From Paragonimus westermani (lineage: Eukaryota; Platyhelminthes; Trematoda; Plagiorchiida; Troglotrematidae), in the NCBI GenBank assembly GCA_008508345.1, contig QNGE01001300.1, positions 27,801-91,800 on the forward strand: a DNA stretch of 64,000 nt, written 5' to 3'. The position numbers were made by a program, and so were the translations under genes. Within the stretch, counting starts at the first letter, position 1; each line of letters starts with the position of its first letter. A model generated the notes under the pieces. It saw only the letters and a list, made by a program, of their open reading frames with translations. It had not been told where the DNA came from and did no database searches. Shown here piece by piece: positions 27,800 to 38,100 of this stretch.

Positions 27800-30700
27800 T
27801 TATAATCCAAGAATCCAAACAATTTCCGAAGAAACATTTCTTAATTATTTCAACTGATCACTTTACGAAGTGTAACATTCGGTTAAAACATAAGAAATGG
27901 CTTTGAGGTTTTGAAAAAGATAGGGTTGCCGGCTTATTTTCTCTTTTATTTAAGTAACCTTTTTAGGTGTTGCCATTTTTCAAGCGGTCAGAACTAACCT
28001 GCTGTAAATTAACGTTGTTGGGATTGAAAGAGAGAAAACCTGAAGCAAACTGTTGAACAAAACCTGAAATATCATCAGAATGTCAACAACAAATTTTGTT
28101 AATCGTGCCAAATTATATGTCTAATTGCGAGCTTACAAGAGAAACGCGAAGGAATTCAGTAGATCACAGCTTGGAACCTGATCAATAAACCAACAGTGGT
28201 ATGGTGTGTATTACATGGGAACAAAAACGTTTTATGGATCAAGGATCAGACGCATCCGTATTACTGGATAGTAATCTCTCACAACAGCTGCTGTCTTCAA
28301 CGTTATTCGACGGTTTTTCTACGCTTTACATTGGTGCAGCAAAATGAACTCATATAAAAAGCTCAGAAACAAGCAACAACTGCAACATAAAAAACTAGGG
28401 ACGATAAATTGCATTCAGGAACCTTTGCGTTCTCTGCAGATGAGCGTTTATTGGGTACATGCAAAAAATTTAAAACTACACAGCATTTTATGTTTCAAAG
28501 TATATTCAATTCGTAAAGATCGGAGGGCGTATCAATCGAAAGGCAAGTCAAAATCTGTCTTCTTTTGTTCGCATGGTTCTGGTTATCACCAACATTTCTG
28601 TCAGTCTGATTCACTTTCTGGTGTACAGTTCCGGAAAGATACCAGCACAAATAGTGCCGTGTAGCATCGTTTGTACTATCCGAAGTCCATCAGAAAGGGA
28701 AATTTAAGTCAAAATCATAATTCACGATACACTGACGCTCATTAACCGGATACACTTCTACGAGTGATTTCAAAGTATCACGTGTATTCATGTCTTATTT
28801 ATTTCACCTGAACAATCGGTTTACACCTTTGTTACTCCGAACCAAGTTCACGTGGAACTGGGTGGAGGAAACACAAGTCGGCTTGCTGCCTTTTTCCACC
28901 TTGATCTACTGAGTAGCTAAGTTGGTCGAAACCATCAAGTCATTTGTCGGTAAAATCTGTACAAAGCAAATATCGTTTAGTAACCGGAGATGACAAAAAT
29001 AAAGACTGTTGCAGAACATATCAGTTTAAGTGAAATGCTCTCCAATGAATTTTTGGAGAATTCTTCCTCGTCAACGTAATTTTTCTGGAAAACGCTGGCC
29101 CATGTTAGAAGGAACAGCGAAAATTTCTTGAGTATCACAGCCTATGTCATTAGTGAATGATTAGTCAGAGTGACGCGCTATCTACCTCGCTTTTCTTAAT
29201 TTGTTGATATTACTTTCAGAATTCAATTGCCATGCAAATAAGAAGAACAAACAACAGGAAGGTAAATTACGTGATGTCGGCCAGCTTCCAATAATTACGC
29301 TGCCTACTGTTCGCTCAAACCAACAGCCTTCACAGTAGATTGCTTCCAAACGTAAACCCCGCAGAAAGACGCAACACAAAATACTGTCAACTCATCCTGC
29401 ACTTCTCTGGTTATGGTCCCTGTGTTAACATATGTTGCTTATTACATTCTCTTCATTTGACAAGGTTCTATTTTGCGTTTTTCATTAACGGAATTGGCTT
29501 CACCGTATCCCGGTTAAATTTGCACAATACTTGATGAATAAATATTGCTTGACTGTGTTGATCTATTTTCACCGCAGTCCATTTTGTTTTCCCCTCCGAC
29601 CAAACCATTTTTGAACCTCCTCATCACCCGCCATGAATTTGTTAACTAGCTCTTATCGTATAGCTCTACTTAATTAACCTAACTACCAAACAATCAGTTC
29701 ATCAATATGCTAAACTGTGATCTGAATTTCTGTTCGAAATAACTTCTGTTCATGCATTTGTCGAAACTTTCCCTTGTACACGTTATTTCTGCACACACAC
29801 AACACATAACAGAAAGTTTGAAAGGTTGGTACAATGTTAATTTCATGAAAATTTTGTCAAACACGCTACATCCTAGTAGTTTAAACAAAAGTGTACATAA
29901 AAGTTGTCACATTGTTTACCAGTTCAACCTTCAGGGCAATAATGTGAATCAAGCAAGTCGTTATTGCTATTGTTACTAGCCATGTTTGATTATCCTTTCA
30001 CTTCCCTGAATTTGTTCACGTAGTCACTCTCATCATCTGCTAAAGCGGGTAACGGACGCAAGGAAATTGACGCCAGTTTCGTTGTTGACGATCAACTTAT
30101 CGCTCTGCCTTGTTTGGAGCATGTCATGAGAAAATTAGTTATAAAAGTGAGCAGTACCTTCACAAACTAAAGAGTTCCTTGTTGTAATCTGATTGTTCAT
30201 GTGTTACGTTTCTCTTGGTTGTATTTCACCTATGTGGTCAATTAAGAGACTTTCTTAATATATGCGCGCACTGAGTAATATTAACGAAATTTAACTACCT
30301 TGCAACTGGAGATGATACACTTATTATGAGTCTATCGGTTATAATTCAATGGAAGTATACGACCACACTCCTGGTTGCAACCATTCAACAAGCGAGTGTA
30401 TATTCTTGTTATTCATATCAACACACGTTGCTAATTTACGGCTTTCCCTTGGATATTAAGACAGGTTGTACTTACGCTTTAAAATACACAGATCCTACTA
30501 GGAACTACACCAGCAATTTTAGGGCAAACTATGACCCTGAGTCATTCAGTATAGAGTTGTGTTATCGGTATATATGAAAACGCGCGCACTCCAAGCATTT
30601 CGCATACGCTGTAGCGGTCGCAGTTATGCTAGTTAGATCATCGGTAGCAACTGTGTACGTAGGAAGTGTCAACTCGCTGGAAGTAATGAAAGACTGGTAG

Positions 30701-31690
30701 AGGCAAACAATAGAGATGAAAATAAAGTTGGAAGGGAAAGTGCTTCGTTAAAAAAAATCCGGGTCCAGAAAGACAACTACTACTGCACCATGGAACAAAC
30801 AGAGAACGTAAGCTTCTGAGCTGATTTTCAGATTGCAGAAACACATCTTCAGTGTAGTACATGTAGTACATAGATGGATGGAAGATTGAGACTAGATTTC
30901 AGAGGATTATGAAAAGTTGTCAGATCACTACTGTGGTTGCAGCTAAATATTTTCACAATTTTATCACAGTTATCTTCGCGTTGCACCTTAAGCTTATTTC
31001 TACTGCACAATTAATCCAATCGGTATTTGACAATACCTGTAGTACAGACGAGTACGTCAGCCTTCCGGGAACGACGGTGTCCCGATTTGAGTCTATATAC
31101 AACTTTCCTCAGAGTGTGCACATTCAGTGACAAGCAGAATACCCAGTGTCCAGCTGCAATGCTGTCCTGTCATTGGTAAGATCGCCACCACAGAAACACA
31201 CTGACAACGGTGTCTTCCACAAACCAAGTCTTTTTTGAATAAATAAAGTCCAAACTACTCGGTCAGTTTGTTGTGCGACCCAAGCTTGGCATTGTTTATA
31301 ATTGCAATCACGATTTTCTCTCTTCTGTTGCGTAAGGGTCTTCAGCATTCACTAATGTATCTACAGCAATCAGCAGTGTTGTTTGGAAATCGGATGCGAC
31401 CCCAAGTCACTTACCCATGGTTGACAGTCTAGCTAGCTCAATTTTTCCGTGGACCGATTTTTTCTAGCAAAAAACATACACCGCACTGAACGCTACAATT
31501 CGTTTCACTACGAAGCGCCATCTTATGAAATCAACTTCCTCATTTATTTGGTATCTTTGGTTTGTTGATATACCGTACATAATTACAGAGACGAGTGTAA
31601 TAACCAGTAGTCTCAACTCAATGTAAAAAGACAGCGAGATAGTTGAAAATTCTCTTTCACTTCTGATATCTTACCTGTGAAATCAGATTC
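27800..31690. other. Non-coding stretch, no gene recognised
   Basis: Only short open frames without recognisable domains. A small direct duplication (GTAGTACAT twice) occurs near 30854. No mobile element was recognised. Confidence 0.5.
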
Positions 31691-31856
31691 GGAAATCTTT
31701 TATTTTACTGATGAGTAGTCGGGGATTTGGTTCATATTCAAGTTGACCATCACTCACATTGGATCGCAGCGTTCGCATTCAGATAGACTTTGCAGCCAGC
31801 CTCTTTCGAAAAGAAGCACTAGACTCGAGTTTNGTCGTGCCTAATGTGATGTCAAC

Positions 31857-31910
31857 GGCGTAGTGGTCAACACGGTTGCTTCATGATTGGAATGTCCGGA
31901 GTTCAGATCC
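31857..31910 (+). promoter_or_regulatory. Internal RNA polymerase III promoter of the SINE (A and B boxes)
   Basis: GGCGTAGTGG at 31857-31866 fits the tRNA A box (TRGCNNAGTGG). AGTTCAGATCC at 31900-31910 fits the B box (GGTTCRANNCC) with three differences. The spacing of about 43 bp is normal for tRNA-derived promoters. The minus-strand copy at 40875-41126 has GGCGCAGTGG and AATTCAAATCT in the same places. Confidence 0.7.
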
Positions 31911-31928
31911 CGGCCGTGGCAAGGATAT

Positions 31929-31973
31929 GCACTACTGATGAGCTCTAATGAGAGCGAAACTCGAGTCTAGTGC
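31929..31973 (+). ncRNA. Type I hammerhead self-cleaving ribozyme (intact)
   Basis: All core elements are present in order. Stem I 5' strand GCACTA (31929-31934) is followed by CTGATGA (31935-31941). Stem II GCTCT/AGAGC with loop AATG spans 31942-31955. Then come GAAA (31956-31959), a very short stem III around TCGA, and the cleavage triplet GTC (31965-31967). Stem I 3' strand TAGTGC (31968-31973) pairs perfectly with GCACTA. Cleavage is predicted after C31967. All 45 positions are identical to the copy at 40986-41030. Stem III is only about 2-3 bp, as is typical of retroelement hammerheads, which often work as dimers or with tertiary contacts. Schistosoma Smalpha SINEs are known to encode active ribozymes of this type. 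Activity here is inferred from the fold. Confidence 0.88.
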
Positions 31974-32015
31974 TTCTTTTTGAAAGAGGCTGGCTGGAAA
32001 GTCTAACTTTTATTT

Positions 32016-33460
32016 GGCATATTACTTGCAAAGTAGCTCCGTCCCTTCTATTAGGCTAAACGTATTCCATGGCTCATTGCGGATGCAACGGCACTCATAG
32101 TACCCAAGTTCTCTTCATTTAAATGTTTAACGCGGGTGTCAATTTTTTTCACGCCTACGTAACAGAATACAAAGCGTACACTGAAATTTTAAGTGATATG
32201 TTCGGCTTCCAATTTGTCTGTCTTGGTTAACATGGATTTGTAAAATCAGGTTAAATTCCACTTCATTGTTTACCAGCGGGAATTCCATAATTAAGTTTGG
32301 CGGCTTACTTCGGCTTCAAGCACATCGGCAGTGTTCGGCAAAAATTTGGTGAAAAAAATAAGGTTTATGTTTGTTATTGCTCTGTATCAAATACTGTCCT
32401 GCACGAAACGCAATATTCTTCAAGAGATCAGGTTCGGAACCTGTTAAAGGAAATTCTTACAAAAACCAATGTTTTGAAAGTCAGAACAGTTCTGAATTAT
32501 TTTTTATTCCTTCGTATGCTCTCACAAATTTTGTGCCAACTTTTGAAAACCTGTAAGTAATCACCATATAAAATAAACTCCCAAGAATCCTTCATACGCC
32601 ACTAAAGTCTTGGGCCCGAAACTTTGTTTGACTTATTTGTCGTAGGAGAGTAAACCCCTTTGTTTCCTCTTGAACAGTTTAATAAACAGAGTGTAAATAT
32701 TTTACGTTCTGTCTTTCGTTTTATTTCGTTAAAAGTGGCCATCACGAAATCAAGTCCACTTCTGTTATACCACAAGAAGGCCGCCAGGTTGAAACAACAG
32801 AGTATGGAATCAACATGATTATTACTTAGTAATATCACAGAATAGAAATATATTGAAAAGGTTTTGATCGAAAAAACTGATCTTGACTGTCACAAGTTTT
32901 CATCGGATCACGGTGTTTCCGAATGAACGAATCGATTTTGTTCACATCAATGTGCTTTTGTAAGCTTTACTAAACCGACAGAAGTTAAATTTGTCGGGAG
33001 CACATTCTGAAGCTTGAGAGCACGTAGTTGATGAAATTCACGGCATCGATTTTCGGGTTGGTTCAGAATTGACTACTCGATTAGCACGTTAAAAAATTTG
33101 AGGTGAAACAGGCATTGAAAGGTAGGGTATAACGGCGACCAACTGCACCTTCTATGGAAATGGCTGATCAGAAGGATGGTGGAGCAAAAACAATCATTTG
33201 AAATCTGCACATCAGTTGCAGGTTGCCACTCAGGTCACTCAAATTTTACTAATGAACCAATTTATCCTTATTAAATAGAGCTTACATTGAAGTCATTAAA
33301 TATTTGCTACCGAATCCAATGTAGAACCGCTACTGACGAGGAGATAGGGATGCTGTCCAATAAAAAATGGAGAGTCACCGAGATGAGTGAGGATCTTGCA
33401 TTTCCACAATGTGTTTAAAAAAAGGAAAACTGCTCAAGTTTTACTCAAAATATACCTCGT
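32016..33460. other. Non-coding stretch, no gene recognised
   Basis: No recognisable gene or repeat between the SINE and the gypsy-type remnant. Open frames are short and lack known domains. Confidence 0.5.
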
Positions 33461-33461
33461 T

Positions 33462-33605
33462 TGTGTTGGAGATCGCTAAATTCCGGAACGAAAACAAAAG
33501 TCAGTCTTCGTGGCACAAAGCGAATCTCGGTTTATTGAGTTTTTATTGGTTATTTTATAGGCTAGACGCATCGGTAAAATGAAGAATTACAATTGGTGTT
33601 GACGC
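33462..33605 (-). repeat. Possible 3' LTR of the gypsy-type element
   Basis: Immediately downstream of the pol remnant (minus strand) lies a purine-rich run, GAGAAAGGGAGAG, at 33617-33605, a candidate polypurine tract. It is followed by a TATA-like box CTATAAAATA (33560-33551) and AATAAA (33536-33531). This order fits an LTR promoter and polyadenylation region. The plus-strand sequence TGTTGGAGATC near 33464 would give a minus-strand end in ...CCAACA, a plausible LTR terminus. The other end is not clear and no second LTR was found, so the limits are a guess. Confidence 0.35.
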
Positions 33606-33669
33606 TCTCCCTTTCTCATTGGTCGGCTCGACTCCGCTTGAAGCTCGTTTGTTTCAACGCGTGACGCAC

Positions 33670-34251
33670 TTAAACAAATTGTTTTTCTCCGGTGCTCGTT
33701 ATAACAAAATCCGATGCTGGAGCAGCGTGCCGTGCTGATTGGTCCCCGCGCTGACACACGAGTCTGTTCGTGTTTTCGACACTGATTGGCCGTAGACTTC
33801 TGTGAATCAATGGTTGACTTTGTATCGATGCTTTCGTCCGATCCAATCCCTCTGCATCCTTCCTTTTCTCGTAGCATAATCCACTTCTGGTTCGTGATAA
33901 TACTTTCTTCTCTTCAAGGATGAGGTCTTCATGCGGTGTTACTCTTGTTCTCAGATGCGCCCGATTCCTCCTCTTCAGTACTCCTCCGGAATCTATTTCA
34001 TATGACCGATAACCGCAGCACCTCACCACCACCCCTTCTATCCATCGCCGTGGGTTTTCTGGAACGCACTGTACCCATACTTTATCGCCTACCTGCAGAA
34101 CCAGTAGGTCGCGGGCTCCTTTGTCTTGGTATCGCTTTTGGGTTAGCATTCGTCTCCTCAAATCATCGTACACTTCAATTGCGTTCGGCGATTGGGGTTT
34201 TAGTAGTTCCCCTATTATCGGCAAATGCGTGCGTGTTCTTCTCCCCAACAT
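33670..34251 (-). pseudogene. Gypsy-type pol: integrase C-terminal domain
   Basis: A 193-codon open frame begins just after the stop at 34257-34255. Its first residues, MLGRRTRTHLP, match the conserved 'GRRTRT' stretch that closes the integrase core of K02A2.6-like gypsy elements. Further on, DLLVLQVGDKVWVQ, RRWIEGVVV and RSYEIDSGGVLKRRNRAHLR form the small beta-barrel C-terminal domain with its arginine-rich end. The remaining 90 or so residues are low in recognisable motifs, as usual for pol tails, and end at 33670. The length suggests this part decayed more slowly or more recently than the core, but chance is also possible. Confidence 0.88.
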
Positions 34252-34254
34252 TCT

Positions 34255-34741
34255 TTAAACGGAAATGTGGGACATAGTTTCGTTGAGAGTATTTCGTTTC
34301 TTCAATAACATTAAATATGGATCATTTCCAGATAATTGGGCCAGTTGCGGCAGTCGCTCTGCCATGGTGACCGCCGCTTCGGCTTTACCATTTGACTGAC
34401 TGTAGTACGGACTACTTGTACGGTGCTCGAGTCCTCACTTTTTAGCAAACGTTCTAAAATCCGCGCCGATGAACTGTGGTCCGTTGTCGGAAAAGAAGAT
34501 CTCAGGTATACCGTAGCGCGCAAATTGGGCTCGAAGTTTATTAACGACCGCGCTGGAAGTAGTGGAACTCAGCCATTCTAACTCATAGAAAGTATTGCTT
34601 GTTGTTGGATGCAAAGATGTCCGCCGATAATATTTGCCAGGGTCTTTGAGGGATTTGACGCATCAACATCATTTCCTTGGTTTTTTTTGAGTCAATAGCC
34701 CGACATGCATTACAGCTCTGTATTTAGTCCCTTAGGGAACT
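34255..34741 (-). pseudogene. Gypsy-type pol: rest of zinc finger and DDE integrase core, broken
   Basis: Directly after the first stop the same frame gives CNACRAID, the cysteine pair of the zinc finger, with a second in-frame stop (TAA, 34726-34724) before it. It then gives PQRPWQILSADIF, which carries the first catalytic aspartate. The frame ends in TGA at 34585-34583. The core resumes one frame over with LSSTTSSAVVNKL and then EIFFSDNGPQF, which carries the second aspartate. A TGA at 34437-34435 follows, then SSPYYSQSNGKAEAAV with the catalytic glutamate. About ten residues are missing at the frameshift. All three catalytic residues of the DDE triad can be found, but no single frame joins them. 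Confidence 0.88.
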
Positions 34742-35110
34742 CTAAATCTGAGACCAATAGGAGAGCTCCTTTGCCCTCCGGAAACAGCTATTCACTCCCG
34801 TATGTGCCAGGTGAACGTGCTCCAACATCTTCCGTTGAAATATCTCTGGAATTGCGATTCTTTCTCCCTTGAATATCAAGCCGTCTTCCTGGATAAATTG
34901 ATCGCGGTCACTAAAGAAGACTGCTAATTCCTCGGGCAACTTTCTCTTGTCTTGTGTCCACCCGTTTCTAAGCGTTTCAGCCAGACGTTGTAATGTGGCG
35001 TCCTGCGCGGTTGCTTCTTTTAGGTCGGTGATTAGTGCGCTCGATTGTGAGCAGTGGAGATATGACTGTTCTGTAACTTCAATTGATGATTTCTTGTATT
35101 TTAATTTAAA
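34742..35110 (-). pseudogene. Gypsy-type pol: post-RNase H linker and start of integrase zinc finger
   Basis: An open frame on the minus strand reads through LTDLKEATAQDATLQRL-like text (ITDLKEATAQDATLQRL) and then QEDGLIFKGERIAIP. This pairing is characteristic of the segment between RNase H and integrase in gypsy-type elements. It continues into EHVHLAHTGVNSCFRRAKEL, which supplies the histidines of the HHCC zinc finger (HLAH). The frame stops with TAG at 34744-34742 in the middle of the finger, but the same frame continues beyond it. Sequence upstream of about 35110 no longer resembles an element, so the break point of the 5' truncation is near there. Confidence 0.85.
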
Positions 35111-38100
35111 AAAATAAACTGTAGCACTGCAATTCTTTACGAAGTCGTTGGGCGGAAAACATTGTGGAATTTGACAGGCGTTCTCAAGCATCTGTTTAAA
35201 ACTATCTGTGCGGTCATTTTAGCCACTTTTCTCCCGGTCTATCCCGATTTCCTTTCAGGTCGACGATGACCAAAATAACACATATCGGTGAACCACATAA
35301 CAGTGCAAACACGCACATTTCTGTAATCAATGCTGGTCATCCTTATCGGGTAAGATTAATATAATAATTTGGTGAATTTCGCTCAATTCCATAATATCTT
35401 TTACACAGGCAAATGATGTTTCTACTGTTCAGAATCCGGTACAAACTCACTTCAGAAGGCCAAAGTGAGTTTTCAGTTTGTTCAAACTAATGAGAAGCAT
35501 GGTGGTCTAATTCAATGAAATTAACGTCTCGGTTGCAAACGTTTCATTTTCAAACGGAAGACTTTCCGGATGTCGTCTTTATTGAATAGCATAACGCTGA
35601 CGTACTCCTAAGTCTAACATTTTTCTAATATCCCATAATATAAGCCCGGATAATGTCACATAAATTGGGATGCAAACTATGCATCCAATACACTAAGTTT
35701 GATTAACTTAAACTGTCATGTAAATTAAACAGTTCTGTCACGTTCTACGAAGTCCAAAATATGATCTAATTTCAGGTCTTGAGTGACATTATAATTTAGG
35801 ATTTGGTTTGACACAACATCGGATAGGGCTGTGTTCACCTCTGATAAAGCTAATCCTTAAATTCTCCCACCCAATTTGCCAACTACATATCATTGTGCGT
35901 GTGGGAAATAAAGAGGAGCAACAGTCGGAAAGTCATCACATTTCAGCGAGTAATGAGTCCCCGAATAATTTTAACAGTGTATGAATGCTTACACTTGAAT
36001 GCGTTTGCAAAGTGAATTCAATCCATAACGGACTTTCAACCGAACCCCATGTAATTTACGCGGACGAAAGAAATCTGATGACCACTTTGTAACTAATCAC
36101 TCAAAATGTATTTTTCAGATTTTTGAATAGAGATAATCGCTGCGTTTAGACAATTTATTGTGGGAATATCACCAGCTTGCCTTTTTTGGGAGTGAGTGAG
36201 GCAAATATAAACCAATTGTTCTGTGAACTGCGTGGATTGCCGTGGGCTTACATGCATGAGCGCTTCAAAATCACAAAAGATTTTGAACGAAGCATACGGC
36301 ATAAGGCAAAAATTACGGTGTTGATAGACTTTAAATCAGTTTACTCATTTTTGTCTTCTAGTTGAGGCATGATTTTGTTTCTGATCTGCGAATGGCCTGG
36401 TAAAACTCGGCAACTAAGGGATTGCTGTTCAACGGATCAAACAGTGGGAAACAAAAGGTATAATTATATTCTGTGTTAAATAGAGCTGCAATGTCAGTCA
36501 TCGGAAAAAGAATGTAATGAATAGGAAAAATTCATAATTCGTAAACAAAAGCAACATTCTTGTGTAAATAATCAATTCTTTTTGAAGAAACAGCTGGTTA
36601 AAAAGATGTTGATCCTACAACAGAAAGTCGAGGAAGAGTTTGCATTTATTTTGGTCGGCCTCTACGAAACTCACCAGGAATATTCTTCAGTAGTTTTTTG
36701 TTGAATAGATGGAAATAACAGAAACAGTGCAAAAGACTGAGTTTTAAATAATCTAGTAATCTATTTTTCATGGTTTATTCAATACAAAGAAAATAATAAA
36801 CTGGTAAAAAATTGCGCACAAGAAATTAACACCAGCAGACGACAAGAGTGACACCATACATGAACTAATATATGTAAATCAGTTTGTCAATGTATTTACT
36901 GTTCCGAAGTTCAAATCTTGAGCTAAATTTTATTTTTTTTAAAACAGCTCCACGCAAACTTTCTTAAAAACAATATAGCACGACATCGAGTTAGCCATGG
37001 GTACGTCAAAATCAACCGATTTTTTCATTTCGCATATCGTAAATACACCATTTTCCGGCATACTTACCTGAATCTTACCAAATGTTAGTTTAGAACAATC
37101 AATTCAGGAGACCCATGTTTCATTTTCCTACCAGTGAATGTCTTTAAGCACTTACAATTGCAGTGCGTTGATAGAAAAAGACGGACGTCCTAGTTAACAA
37201 GCTTTCAAAGACGTCAGTTGAGGAAACAAAGGTTCACACGTTTCTAGAGGCATTCAGGTTGAATATAATTAACCGCCATCTCAGTGGAAAATTCTGCATG
37301 CGGTCCAGGAAAATGTTCACATTTTTATGATAAAAGTTGCATCAGCTGATCATCACACAAGTTGCTTTGCCAGTTCCTATCAGATCAGGCCTGAAACAGA
37401 TGAAAAATCCGTAAATGGTATGCTGCGTTTGAAATTGGAAATATGAACAACCATTACACCGTTCAGGGATAATGCTCTGGTTGGTGTTACTCAAACACCA
37501 CGCGCATTCGAGAAAAACTTTGTACCTTGGTGTACTTAAAACTAGTTGATGAATACACTTATACAAAACTATGAAAGCACCTGTGGTCAGGGAAATCTCA
37601 TCCGGTTTGAACAGCTCTCATAAGTTTGACGACAGAACTCAAGCACATGCTTATGGGATTGGTTACTTTTAAACGGATTTCCACAGGCACATGTCATAAC
37701 TGATCTTGTCTAAATAGCGAGGCTAAACTGCTTATCAGTGTGTAATAGAATATAACAGCACACATCAGTATAGCAAGAGTTTAAATGTCTGATGAACACG
37801 AAATCATAACTGGTTTGCGATCACAGTAAGTGATAAGAATGCCTTCCATAAAACCAAAGAGTAGATGACCATAGGTTTTGTATGCGGTTTGAAGTACAGC
37901 ACCATAACCACGTATTATGTGGTGTTACCGTTTGATAGCTTTGACCAGTGGCTCTGTTTTAATCTTATGAGCGAGATGAAGCTCGTGGAAACTGAACAGT
38001 TTTTCAATGGCATAAGGTTTCCTCCCTTCTGGCGATAATCCCGTCTCAGCATATGTACCCGGAGGAGAAGGCGACCGAATGTAAGCTCGTGAATCGAACT

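Larger units (their letters stand above)
31697..32015 (-). mobile_element. Hammerhead SINE with inverted 5' half and 9-bp target-site duplication
   Basis: The insertion is flanked by a perfect 9-bp direct repeat, CTTTTATTT, at 31697-31705 and 32007-32015. The left part (31706-31832) is the 3' portion of the SINE in minus orientation, from its tail up to the AAACTCGAG segment. After one ambiguous base at 31833, the right part (31834-32005) is the 5' portion in plus orientation: head, A box, B box, complete hammerhead, then the spacer to GGAAAGTCTA. About 45 bp around the ribozyme 3' strand is therefore present in both parts as an inverted repeat. This is the arrangement produced by twin priming during target-primed reverse transcription: the 5' segment is inverted, its true 5' end sits at the junction, and one duplication flanks the whole. 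The single N could mark an assembly uncertainty at the palindromic junction, but the flanking duplication argues for one real insertion. Confidence 0.85.
33467..35110 (-). mobile_element. Decayed Ty3/gypsy-type LTR retrotransposon, 3' half of pol
   Basis: On the minus strand, from about 35110 down to 33670, pieces of a gypsy-type Pol appear in canonical order: the linker after RNase H, an HHCC zinc finger, the DDE integrase core, and the integrase C-terminal domain. Reverse transcriptase, RNase H, protease and gag are absent, so the copy is truncated on its 5' side. The reading frame is broken by stops at 34744-34742, 34726-34724, 34437-34435 and 34257-34255, and by a frameshift near 34585 with a small deletion. 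The copy is therefore an inactive fossil. A possible 3' LTR follows. Family assignment rests on motif order and wording, not on a search. Confidence 0.9.

Noticed and set aside
30687..30708. TGAAAGACTGGTAGAGG, similar to the miR-71 seed region
   Set aside because: The mature sequence is interrupted and no precursor hairpin was seen.
33936..34277. 113-codon plus-strand frame over the gypsy remnant
   Set aside because: It is the antisense shadow of the integrase C-terminal frame on the minus strand.
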